From the NCBI RefSeq assembly GCF_900591205.1, contig NZ_UUPU01000029.1, positions 1 through 64,000 of the forward strand: a DNA stretch of 64,000 nucleotides. The letters are read 5' to 3'. This DNA comes from Pseudomonas viridiflava (GTDB taxonomy: Bacteria > Pseudomonadota > Gammaproteobacteria > Pseudomonadales > Pseudomonadaceae). A program made the translations under genes and the position numbers. Below, one piece after another: positions 28,961 to 36,203 of this stretch. The notes under the pieces were generated by a model. That model saw only the letters and a program-made list of their open reading frames with translations, was not told where the DNA came from and did not search any database. Every line of letters begins with the position of its first letter. The stretch's first letter is position 1.

Positions 28961-29207
28961 GCACGACATAAAGACGCTGATCATCGAGGCCCTGGGCCTG
29001 GAAGACATCAGCGCCGACGACATCGGCAGCGACCAGACCCTGTTCGGCGAAGGTCTTGGCCTGGATTCGGTAGATGCCCTGGAATTGGGCCTGGCGATTC
29101 AGAAAAAGTACGGCATAAAAATCGACGCCGACGCCAAAGACACCCGCAATCACTTCACCAACGTGGCCAGCCTTGCGGCGTTCGTCACGGCCAGACAGGC
29201 AGCTTGA
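28938..29207 (+). CDS. Acyl carrier protein 1 (aryl polyene)
   Basis: 89 residues from the ATG at 28938, within the end of the acyltransferase gene. The phosphopantetheine site is the Ser in GLGLDSVDALELG (about residue 39). The remainder is a four-helix ACP (QHRLEHDIKTLIIEALGLED at the start). Carries growing acyl chains for the type II synthase. Aryl polyene clusters regularly have two ACP genes side by side, as here. Confidence 0.93.
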   Translation: MSDQHRLEHDIKTLIIEALGLEDISADDIGSDQTLFGEGLGLDSVDALELGLAIQKKYGIKIDADAKDTRNHFTNVASLAAFVTARQAA

Positions 29208-29216
29208 GACCGGACC

Positions 29217-29471
29217 ATGCAAACTCGTGACGATATTTTCAACACCCTGCGCGATGCCTTGGTGGAACTGTTTGAACTGGACCCTGCCCGCGTCACCCTC
29301 GACGCCAACCTGTACCAGGACCTGGAAATCGACAGCATCGACGCCGTGGACCTGATCGACCATATCAAGCGCCAGACCGGCAAGAAGATCGCCGCCGAAG
29401 AATTCAAGGCGGTGCGCACCGTCAACGACGTGGTTGAGGCGGTGTACCGTCTGGTCACGCCGGCCGCATGA
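29217..29471 (+). CDS. Acyl carrier protein 2 (aryl polyene)
   Basis: 84 residues. The attachment Ser is in DLEIDSIDAVDLIDHI (about residue 40). It begins 9 bases after the stop of ACP 1 and overlaps the next gene by ATGA. It is only moderately similar to ACP 1 (the DSxDAxxL core is shared), so the two probably have distinct partners, for example starter loading versus elongation (inference). Confidence 0.93.
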   Translation: MQTRDDIFNTLRDALVELFELDPARVTLDANLYQDLEIDSIDAVDLIDHIKRQTGKKIAAEEFKAVRTVNDVVEAVYRLVTPAA

Positions 29472-30013
29472 GACGGCTGATCGGCCTTGGCCTGTTGCTG
29501 GCGGGGCTGCTGTACCCCTTCGCGGTGTATTACGGCACCGAGCACTTTGCGCCGTGGCAATTCGGCCTGTTGCTCGGCAGCCTGTGGCTGTTGCGGGCAC
29601 TCACCGGCGCACGGCGCCCGGGCAGCCGCTGGATGGCCGTGGCGGTGATCGTGTTTTGCCTGCTGCTGGCCTGGTTCGACAACCCGCACCTGCTGCGCTG
29701 GTACCCGAGCCTGGTCAGCGCGTTCATGCTGGCGCTGTTCGGCTTGAGCCTGAAATACGGCCCGCCGATGGTCGAGCGCCTGGCGCGCATGACCGAGCCG
29801 CAGCTGCCACCGAACGCCATTGTGTACACCCGCCAGGTCACCGTGGTGTGGAGTGTGTTTTTTTTGTGTAATGGCCTGCTCGCCGCCGCCCTCACCCTGT
29901 GGGCGCCACTGAGCTGGTGGACGTTGTACAACGGCTTGATCGCCTACGGGCTGATGGGGCTGTTGTTTGCCGTGGAATGGCTGGTACGACAAAGGGTTCG
30001 AGGCCGCGTATGA
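29468..30013 (+). CDS. Aryl polyene cluster inner-membrane protein (COG4648 type)
   Basis: 181 residues with about five hydrophobic helices (LIGLGLLLAGLLYPFAVYYG at the start; later MAVAVIVFCLLLAWF, LVSAFMLALFGLSLKY, VVWSVFFLCNGLLAAALTLW, LIAYGLMGLLFAVEWLV). Members of this family are sometimes labelled gyrase-related in databases without basis. Always found in aryl polyene clusters; role unproved, perhaps transport or membrane assembly. Overlaps ACP 2 (ATGA) and the AMP ligase gene by four bases. Confidence 0.8.
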   Translation: MRRLIGLGLLLAGLLYPFAVYYGTEHFAPWQFGLLLGSLWLLRALTGARRPGSRWMAVAVIVFCLLLAWFDNPHLLRWYPSLVSAFMLALFGLSLKYGPPMVERLARMTEPQLPPNAIVYTRQVTVVWSVFFLCNGLLAAALTLWAPLSWWTLYNGLIAYGLMGLLFAVEWLVRQRVRGRV

Positions 30014-31680
30014 ATGGGTTGAAACTTGAGCACATGCTGCTTGAGCCGCTGGAACACCGCTGGGTCACCACCGAACCTGCGATGAATCACGCCCAGCTGT
30101 GGGCGCATGCCCTGAGCCTGGCGGCGGGCTTGCAAGCCCGTGGCATCCGGCGTTTGGCGGTGCACCTGGAAGACGCCGGCGAACTGGCGATTGCCCTGCT
30201 GGGCGCCTGGCGCGCCGGGGTCAGCGTACTGCTGCCCGCCGACCTGCAACCCCAGACCCGCCAACGCTGGGACGTGGCGGTGGACGCATGGCTGGTCGCA
30301 GGCGCCGATCTCGACGCGCTGTATCAAACGCCATTGAGCCCCGCCGCGCTCGACCTGGACACCTGCCAACTGAGCCTGTGCACCTCCGGCTCCAGTGGCG
30401 AGCCCAAGCGTATCGACAAAACCCTGCGCCAACTGGCCAACGAGGTCCAGGCGCTGGAAGACCTGTGGGGCGCAGACCTCAAAGACGCCTGCATCATCGG
30501 CAGCGTGGCCACCCAGCATATCTACGGTTTGCTGTTCCGCGTGCTGTGGCCGCTGTGCGCCGGCCGCACCTTTGTGCGCAAGCAACTGGCCTTCCCCGAA
30601 GACCTGCAGCGCGCCAGCCGCGAGCACCCACAATTTGCCTGGGTCGCCAGCCCCGCGCTGCTCAAGCGCATGGGCGACAACCTCGACTGGCCGGCGCTGA
30701 GCCAGGTCGCTCGGGTGTTCTCCTCGGGCGGCGCGCTGCCCGTCGAAGCGGCCGGCAGCCTTTACGACCGCTTGCAGCAATGGCCGACGGAAATCCTCGG
30801 CAGCTCGGAAACCGGCGGTATCGCCTGGCGCCAGGGCGCGCAGCCGTGGCAGCCGTTTGCCGACGTGCAATTGAGCCAGGACGCCGACGGCGCGCTGCGG
30901 ATCGCCTCGCCCTACCTGCCTGCGGGGCATATCGAACACACCGCCGATGCGGCGCGCATCCACTCGGACGGGCGTTTTGAGCTGCTGGGCCGCCTGGACC
31001 GCATCGTCAAACTGGAAGAAAAACGTATCTCGCTGCCCATGCTCGAACAAGCATTGATGGCCCACCCATGGGTCGCCGAAACCCGCCTGGGCGTGGTGCA
31101 GGAAAACCGTGCGTCCCTCGGCGCGCTGGTAGTGCTGAGCGCCCAGGGCCTGCATGCCCTGCGCAACCAGGGGCGGCGCACTGTCACCCAAACCTTGCGC
31201 CAGCACTTGAGCCAACATTGCGAAGCCCTGGCGCTGCCGCGTCGTTGGCGGTTACTGCGCCAGTTGCCGCTGAACAGCCAAGGCAAACTGCCCCAGGCCG
31301 ACATCGAAGCGCTGCTGTTGGCACCCCGGCCGAAAGCCCCGGAAGTCTTGGAGCAAGTCGAAGCCGACGGCGAATGGACCTTGCAGCTGAGTGTGCCGCC
31401 GGACCTGGCGTATTTCAGCGGCCACTTCCCGGTCACACCGGTGCTGCCGGGGGTGGTGCAGGTGGAATGGGCCTTTAACCTCGGCCAGCAACTGCTTGAC
31501 CTGCCCGCGACCTTTGCCGGAATGGAAGTGCTCAAGTTCCAGCAACTGGTACGTCCGGGCGACCGCATCGAACTGCACCTGCGCTTCGACGCGGACCGCG
31601 CCAAACTTTACTTCGCCTACCGCAACGGCGTCGCCGCCTGCTCCAGCGGCCGGATAGTGTTGGAGACGCCAAGTGAATAA
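30010..31680 (+). CDS. AMP-dependent aryl acid ligase fused to a hotdog dehydratase domain
   Basis: 556 residues from the ATG at 30010. Residues 1-440 form an AMP-binding ligase with the phosphate loop [13 protein letters not shown] near residue 123 and a C-terminal hinge [19 protein letters not shown]. Residues about 445-556 form a FabZ/ApeI-like hotdog domain ([20 protein letters not shown], with the His of the HFP motif). The ligase should activate the aryl (cinnamate-type) starter and load it on an ACP, and the hotdog domain should dehydrate beta-hydroxyacyl intermediates. In other clusters these are separate genes, so this is a natural fusion of two consecutive steps. A REP pair follows the stop. 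Confidence 0.88.
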   Translation: MNGLKLEHMLLEPLEHRWVTTEPAMNHAQLWAHALSLAAGLQARGIRRLAVHLEDAGELAIALLGAWRAGVSVLLPADLQPQTRQRWDVAVDAWLVAGADLDALYQTPLSPAALDLDTCQLSLCTSGSSGEPKRIDKTLRQLANEVQALEDLWGADLKDACIIGSVATQHIYGLLFRVLWPLCAGRTFVRKQLAFPEDLQRASREHPQFAWVASPALLKRMGDNLDWPALSQVARVFSSGGALPVEAAGSLYDRLQQWPTEILGSSETGGIAWRQGAQPWQPFADVQLSQDADGALRIASPYLPAGHIEHTADAARIHSDGRFELLGRLDRIVKLEEKRISLPMLEQALMAHPWVAETRLGVVQENRASLGALVVLSAQGLHALRNQGRRTVTQTLRQHLSQHCEALALPRRWRLLRQLPLNSQGKLPQADIEALLLAPRPKAPEVLEQVEADGEWTLQLSVPPDLAYFSGHFPVTPVLPGVVQVEWAFNLGQQLLDLPATFAGMEVLKFQQLVRPGDRIELHLRFDADRAKLYFAYRNGVAACSSGRIVLETPSE

Positions 31681-31684
31681 GCTC

Positions 31685-31836
31685 TTGTGGCGAGCAAGCT
31701 TGTTGTGGCGAGCGGGCTTGCCCGCGTTGGGCTGCGAAGCGGCCCCAAAACAGTCATCTGCGAGCTTCCTCGAAAACCGCGCTGCCTGGCTTGGGAGTGC
31801 TGCGCACTCCAACGCGGGCAAGCCCGCTCGCCACAA
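31685..31836. repeat. Long REP pair of the GTGGCGAGC type inside the aryl polyene operon
   Basis: 152 bases. The left arm has TTGTGGCGAGCGGGCTTGCC then GCGTTGGGCTGCGAAGCGGCCCC. The right arm mirrors it with GGGAGTGCTGCGCACTCC, AACGCGGGCAAGCC and CGCTCGCCACAA. A partial extra half-repeat (TTGTGGCGAGCAAGC) stands at the left end and a GCAAGCTTGCTT echo at 31853-31864. This is a different family from the GGGAGC type. It separates two operon genes that in compact operons would overlap, so it could stall or stabilise the transcript. Confidence 0.82.
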
Positions 31837-31901
31837 CAAGCCGGTTCTCCACAGCAAGCTTGCTTGTCAAAACAGTCACAGCCGACTTCGGGATACGGGC
31901 C

Positions 31902-32636
31902 ATGCATAACCCCTGTGCTCTGATCCCGGTCTACAACCATGAAGCCGCCGTGCCGGCCGTGGTGCATAGCCTGTTGAACAGCGGCCTGCCATGCCTGCTG
32001 GTCGACGATGGCAGCAGCGCGGCGTGCGCGGCGGTATTGGCGCACTTGGCGACGCTCGATAACGTCACCCTGCTGACCTTGCCGAATAATCAAGGCAAAG
32101 GCGGCGCGGTCATGGCCGGGTTCCGCGAGGCGGCGCGCCTGGGTTTCAGCCACGCCCTGCAAGTGGATGCCGATGGCCAGCACGACCTGCGCGAAGTCGA
32201 GAGCTTCCTCGACGCCTCGCGCACGCACCCCGATGCCGTGATCTGCGGCTACCCCGAATACGATGAGAGCGTGCCCAAAGGCCGTCTCTACGCACGCTAC
32301 CTGACCCACGTATGGGTGTGGATCAACACCCTGTCGCTGCAGATTCGCGACTCGATGTGCGGCTTTCGCGTGTACCCGCTGGCGCCCACTCTGGCATTGA
32401 TGAACTCGGCCTACATCGGCACGCGCATGGATTTCGACTCGGACATCCTGGTACGCCTGGCCTGGCGCAACCAGCCAATGCGCTGGCTGCCGACCAAAGT
32501 GCATTACCCCGCCGACGGCCTGTCGCACTTTCGCTTGTTCCATGACAACGTGCGTATCTCGGCCATGCACACCCGCTTGTTTTTCGGCATGTTGGTGCGC
32601 GCCCCGATGATCCTGTGGCGACGGTGGCAGGCATGA
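31902..32636 (+). CDS. Family 2 glycosyltransferase (aryl polyene)
   Basis: 244 residues from the ATG at 31902, just after the REP element; an in-frame start at 31791 lies within the repeat and is rejected. GT-A fold with N-terminal CALIPVYNHEAAVPAVV, the metal-binding DAD in VDADGQHD (about residue 90) and a C-terminal portion FRLFHDNVRISAMHTRLF. It likely transfers a sugar from a nucleotide- or lipid-linked donor in the inner leaflet of the membrane, consistent with a glycolipid form of the polyene (inference). Its stop overlaps the next start as ATGA. Confidence 0.9.
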   Translation: MHNPCALIPVYNHEAAVPAVVHSLLNSGLPCLLVDDGSSAACAAVLAHLATLDNVTLLTLPNNQGKGGAVMAGFREAARLGFSHALQVDADGQHDLREVESFLDASRTHPDAVICGYPEYDESVPKGRLYARYLTHVWVWINTLSLQIRDSMCGFRVYPLAPTLALMNSAYIGTRMDFDSDILVRLAWRNQPMRWLPTKVHYPADGLSHFRLFHDNVRISAMHTRLFFGMLVRAPMILWRRWQA

Positions 32637-33568
32637 GCGACAGCAGCAAACACTGGGCCGACCGCGAGGAGCGCGGCAGCTTTTGGCTGATGAAGCTCAC
32701 TGCCCTCGCCGCCAAGGTCCTCGGCCGCCGCCTGCTGAGCCCGCTGCTGTATGGCATCGTGTTGTACTTCTTCGTGTTTGGCCGCACGGCACGCCAGAGC
32801 GCCTGGCAGTACCAGCAGCGCCTGGCCGACTGGAGCGGGCGCGATGAGCTGCGCCCCACCCACCGCAAAGTCTTCGGACAGTTCATGGCCTTTGCCGACG
32901 CGCTGCTCGACAAGCTCGATGTATGGAACGGCAAACTGCGTCTGGAACAGATCGAGATCAACGACCCGGCCAAGCTGCGCGGGCAACTGCGCGGTGAACG
33001 CGGGCAGATGCTGGTGGGCGCGCACCTGGGCAACCTCGAAGTGTGCCGCGCACTCGCCGAGATCGGTGAACAAGTCACCATGAACGTGCTGGTACATACC
33101 AAGCACGCTGAACGCTTCAACCGCCTGCTCGGCGAAGCCGGGGCCACCCATTTGCGCCTGATTCAGGTCAGCGAGCTGGACCCGGCCACCATGCTGCTGC
33201 TCAGCCAGCGCCTGGACGACGGCGAGTGGCTGGCGATTGCCGGTGACCGTGTGCCGCTGCACGGTGGGCGCAAGGTACGCGTGGACTTCCTCGGGCATCA
33301 CGCCGCGTTCCCCCAGGGCCCGTGGCTGCTGGCCGGCCTGCTCAAATGCCCAGTGAACCTGCTGATGTGCCTCAAGCACAAAAACCGCTATCGCCTGACC
33401 ATCGAGCCCTTCACCCCGTTGATCGAATGGAAGCGCAGCACCCGCGAACAGGTGATTGCCGAGTGGACCGCACGCTACGCCGCACGCCTGGGCCAGTTCT
33501 GCCTGGAAGCGCCCCAACAATGGTTCAACTTTTACCCTTTCTGGAAGACCGATGACGACGCATCTTGA
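32633..33568 (+). CDS. LpxL/HtrB-like lipid acyltransferase (aryl polyene)
   Basis: 311 residues from the ATG at 32633. The acyltransferase box is HLGNLE (about residue 128), an H-X4-D/E motif of LpxL/HtrB-type enzymes. An N-terminal hydrophobic segment (LLSPLLYGIVLYFFVFG) anchors it in the inner membrane. It is likely to acylate the glycolipid carrier of the polyene, using acyl-ACP. Overlaps both neighbours (glycosyltransferase by ATGA, ammonia-lyase by 17 bases). An action on lipid A is possible but less likely from context. Confidence 0.87.
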   Translation: MSDSSKHWADREERGSFWLMKLTALAAKVLGRRLLSPLLYGIVLYFFVFGRTARQSAWQYQQRLADWSGRDELRPTHRKVFGQFMAFADALLDKLDVWNGKLRLEQIEINDPAKLRGQLRGERGQMLVGAHLGNLEVCRALAEIGEQVTMNVLVHTKHAERFNRLLGEAGATHLRLIQVSELDPATMLLLSQRLDDGEWLAIAGDRVPLHGGRKVRVDFLGHHAAFPQGPWLLAGLLKCPVNLLMCLKHKNRYRLTIEPFTPLIEWKRSTREQVIAEWTARYAARLGQFCLEAPQQWFNFYPFWKTDDDAS

Positions 33569-35093
33569 GCCGGTAACCTTTGGCGAACGCGCCTTGCGCA
33601 TTGAAGACGTGCTGGCCCTGGCCAACCGCCAGGCGCCCACGCAGTTGCAGGGCGATGCGGCTTATCGCCAGCGCATTGCCAAGGGCGCGCAGTTCCTCGA
33701 CTCGCTGCTCGACAAGGAAGGCGTGATCTACGGCGTGACTACCGGCTACGGCGACTCGTGCGTGGTGGCCGTGCCGTTGCAGCACGTCGAAGCGTTGCCG
33801 CGCCACCTCTACACCTTCCACGGCTGCGGCCTGGGCAAACTGCTCGACGCTCAGGCGACCCGCGCCGTGCTGGCGGCGCGTTTGCAGTCGCTGTGCCATG
33901 GCGTGTCGGGCGTGCGTGTGGAATTGCTGGAGCGCCTGCATGCGTTCCTCGAGCACGATGTGCTGCCGCTGATCCCGGAAGAAGGCTCAGTGGGCGCCAG
34001 CGGTGATTTGACGCCGCTGTCCTACGTGGCCGCGACCTTGTCCGGCGAGCGCGAAGTACTGTTGCGTGGCGAACGCCGCCAGGCCGCCGATGTGCACCGC
34101 GAGCTGGGCTGGGAGCCTTTGGTGCTGCGCCCCAAGGAAGCCCTGGCGCTGATGAACGGCACCGCCGTGATGACTGGCCTGGCCTGCCTGGCCTTCGCCC
34201 GCGCCGACTACCTGCTGCAACTGGCCACGCGCATCACCGCGATGAACGTGGTGGCGCTGCAAGGCAACCCGGAGCACTTCGACGAGCGCTTGTTCGCCGC
34301 CAAACCGCACCCGGGGCAGATGCAAGTTGCCGCCTGGCTGCGCAAGGACCTGGCGATTGATGCACCGACCGCGCCGCTGCATCGCTTGCAGGACCGCTAC
34401 TCGCTGCGTTGCGCACCGCATGTGCTCGGGGTGTTGGCCGACAGCTTGAACTGGCTGCGCTCGTTTATCGAAATCGAACTGAACAGCGCCAACGACAACC
34501 CGATCATCGACGCCGAAGCAGAGCGCGTGCTGCATGGCGGGCACTTCTACGGCGGGCATATCGCCTTTGCCATGGACAGCCTCAAGACCCTGGCGGCCAA
34601 CGTTGCCGACCTGCTCGACCGCCAGCTCGCGCTGCTGGTGGACGTGCGTTACAACCACGGCCTGCCGAGCAACCTGTCCGGCGCCCCGGCGGATCGCGCA
34701 ATGATCAACCACGGTTTCAAGGCCGTGCAGATCGGCACCAGCGCCTGGACCGCCGAAGCGCTGAAAAACACCATGCCGGCCAGCGTGTTCTCGCGCTCAA
34801 CCGAGTGCCATAACCAGGACAAGGTGAGCATGGGCACCATTGCCGCCCGCGATGCAATCCGCGTGCTGGAGCTGACCGAACAGGTCGCCGCCGCTACCTT
34901 GCTTGCGGCCAACCAGGGCGTGTGGCTGCGTGCCCAGGCCGAGGATGCGCGCCCGTTGCCACCGGCCCTGGCCGCCATGCACGCGGCACTGGCCAAGGAC
35001 TTCCCGCCGGTGATCGAAGACCGCGCCCTGGAAGGCGAGCTGCGCCTGTGCCTCAAACGCATCGCCGAGCAACACTGGAGGCTGCATGCGTAG
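33552..35093 (+). CDS. HAL/PAL/TAL-family aromatic amino acid ammonia-lyase
   Basis: 513 residues from the ATG at 33552. The MIO cofactor forms from Ala149-Ser150-Gly151 in GSVGASGDLTPLSYVA. It removes ammonia from an aromatic amino acid, and in this pathway it should produce a cinnamate- or coumarate-type starter. The residue pair at the substrate-selectivity position appears to be Phe89-His90 (TFHGCGLG), unlike the SH of histidine lyases and HL of tyrosine lyases by my alignment, so the substrate is left open. Tyr60 and Gly61 in VIYGVTTGYG are the conserved catalytic loop. Overlaps the thioesterase start (8 bases). Confidence 0.9.
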   Translation: MTTHLEPVTFGERALRIEDVLALANRQAPTQLQGDAAYRQRIAKGAQFLDSLLDKEGVIYGVTTGYGDSCVVAVPLQHVEALPRHLYTFHGCGLGKLLDAQATRAVLAARLQSLCHGVSGVRVELLERLHAFLEHDVLPLIPEEGSVGASGDLTPLSYVAATLSGEREVLLRGERRQAADVHRELGWEPLVLRPKEALALMNGTAVMTGLACLAFARADYLLQLATRITAMNVVALQGNPEHFDERLFAAKPHPGQMQVAAWLRKDLAIDAPTAPLHRLQDRYSLRCAPHVLGVLADSLNWLRSFIEIELNSANDNPIIDAEAERVLHGGHFYGGHIAFAMDSLKTLAANVADLLDRQLALLVDVRYNHGLPSNLSGAPADRAMINHGFKAVQIGTSAWTAEALKNTMPASVFSRSTECHNQDKVSMGTIAARDAIRVLELTEQVAAATLLAANQGVWLRAQAEDARPLPPALAAMHAALAKDFPPVIEDRALEGELRLCLKRIAEQHWRLHA

Positions 35094-35514
35094 CCAGGGC
35101 GTATTGCACAGCGACACACAAATCCTCGTGCCGTTTTTTGATATCGACACCATGAATGTGGTGTGGCACGGGCACTACGTGAAGTACCTGGAAGTGGCGC
35201 GCTGCGCGTTGTTGGACAAGCTCGGTCACAACTACACGGCGATGCTCGAATCCGGCTACGCCTGGCCTGTGATCGACCTGCAACTGCGCTATGTACGCGG
35301 CGCCACCTTTGGCCAGACGATTAACGTGCGCGCCAGTTTGGTGGAGTGGGAGAACCGCTTGAAGGTGAATTACCTGATCACCGACCTTGCCAGCGGCGAA
35401 CGCCTTACGCGTGCCAGCACCGTGCAGGTTGCGGTGGAAATCGCCAGCCGCGAGATGCAGCTCGCCTCCCCCAACGTCTTCACCGACGCCGTAGAAAGGG
35501 CCCTGAAATGCTGA
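35086..35514 (+). CDS. 4HBT-type acyl thioesterase (hotdog fold)
   Basis: 142 residues. The catalytic Asp is in FFDIDTMNVVWHGHYVKYLE (about residue 20), typical of the 4-hydroxybenzoyl-CoA/YbgC thioesterases. It hydrolyses acyl-CoA or acyl-ACP thioesters. In the cluster it may release or edit polyene intermediates. The ATG overlaps the ammonia-lyase stop. Its end overlaps the LolA-like gene start by 7 bases, an overlap preserved although a REP element entered the next gene. Confidence 0.9.
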   Translation: MRSQGVLHSDTQILVPFFDIDTMNVVWHGHYVKYLEVARCALLDKLGHNYTAMLESGYAWPVIDLQLRYVRGATFGQTINVRASLVEWENRLKVNYLITDLASGERLTRASTVQVAVEIASREMQLASPNVFTDAVERALKC

Positions 35515-36203
35515 CCCCTGTGGGAGCGGGCTTGCCCGCGATGGACGTTAACGATGATGCAGCTCGCCTGACACTGCGCGGCGCCCTCCGGCTCTTCGCG
35601 AGCAAGCCCGCTCCCGCACTGATCGCGCTGTTCCTGTTGCTGGTTATTCCAGGCGTCGCCAATGCCTTTGACCTGCAACAACTCAGCGATCAACTGGCCA
35701 AACCCAGCGTGATCCACGGCAACTTCACCCAGGAAAAACACCTGCGCGCCCTGCCCCAGCCGCTGGTCAGCAAGGGCACCTTCGTGCTCGCCAAAGACCA
35801 CGGCCTGCTCTGGCTGCTCAAGACCCCGCTGCAACAGGACTACCGCATCAGCGCCCAAGGCATCGCGCGACGTGACGCCAATGGCTGGCAAATGCTGCCA
35901 AACAAGAGCGCCGGTGCCGAACAGAATCGCCTGTTCCTCGCCGTGCTCCAGGGCGACAGCAGCGGCTTGCAGCGCGACTTCGAACTGCAACTGCAAGGCG
36001 AAGCCCAGCAGTGGAAGCTCACGCTGATCCCGCGTTCACTGCTGCTCAAACAAGTCTTCACCCAGATCAATATCGACGGCGGCGAGCTGGTGCAAAAGAT
36101 CGAACTGCTGGAAACCCAGGGCGACAGCACGGTGCTGCGCATGCAGGACAGCACCGCCGAGCAGCCGTTGAGCGATGCGGAGCAACACGACTTTGCCCAG
36201 TGA
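35508..36203 (+). CDS. LolA-like outer membrane lipoprotein carrier with REP in its signal peptide
   Basis: 231 residues from the ATG at 35508, with GAAAGGG seven bases upstream. The mature part (FDLQQLSDQLAKPSVIHGNF onward, ending QEKHLRALPQPLVSKGTFVL early on) resembles LolA: a half-open beta barrel that carries a lipid moiety across the periplasm, here perhaps the polyene lipid. Residues about 5-36 are encoded by a REP pair (35519-35618), which sits in front of the hydrophobic core (ALIALFLLLVIPGVANA, cut after residue 53). The signal peptide therefore has an n-region of about 36 residues instead of a few. The frame is open, so the protein may still be exported. Confidence 0.8.
   Translation: MLTPVGAGLPAMDVNDDAARLTLRGALRLFASKPAPALIALFLLLVIPGVANAFDLQQLSDQLAKPSVIHGNFTQEKHLRALPQPLVSKGTFVLAKDHGLLWLLKTPLQQDYRISAQGIARRDANGWQMLPNKSAGAEQNRLFLAVLQGDSSGLQRDFELQLQGEAQQWKLTLIPRSLLLKQVFTQINIDGGELVQKIELLETQGDSTVLRMQDSTAEQPLSDAEQHDFAQ
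35519..35618. repeat. REP pair inserted inside the LolA-like coding sequence
   Basis: 100 bases with arms TGTGGGAGCGGGCTTGCCCG and the facing CGAGCAAGCCCGCTCCCGCA. The right arm has one substitution (CCCGCA instead of CCCACA). It starts 11 bases after the ATG of the LolA-like gene and ends directly before the hydrophobic signal core, and it is translated in an open frame. All other copies in the window are intergenic. Confidence 0.85.

Noticed and set aside
31673..31923. Short plus-strand frames across the REP pair in the pigment operon
   Set aside because: They encode only REP sequence (GLARVGLRSGPK-type peptides) repeated at unrelated sites.
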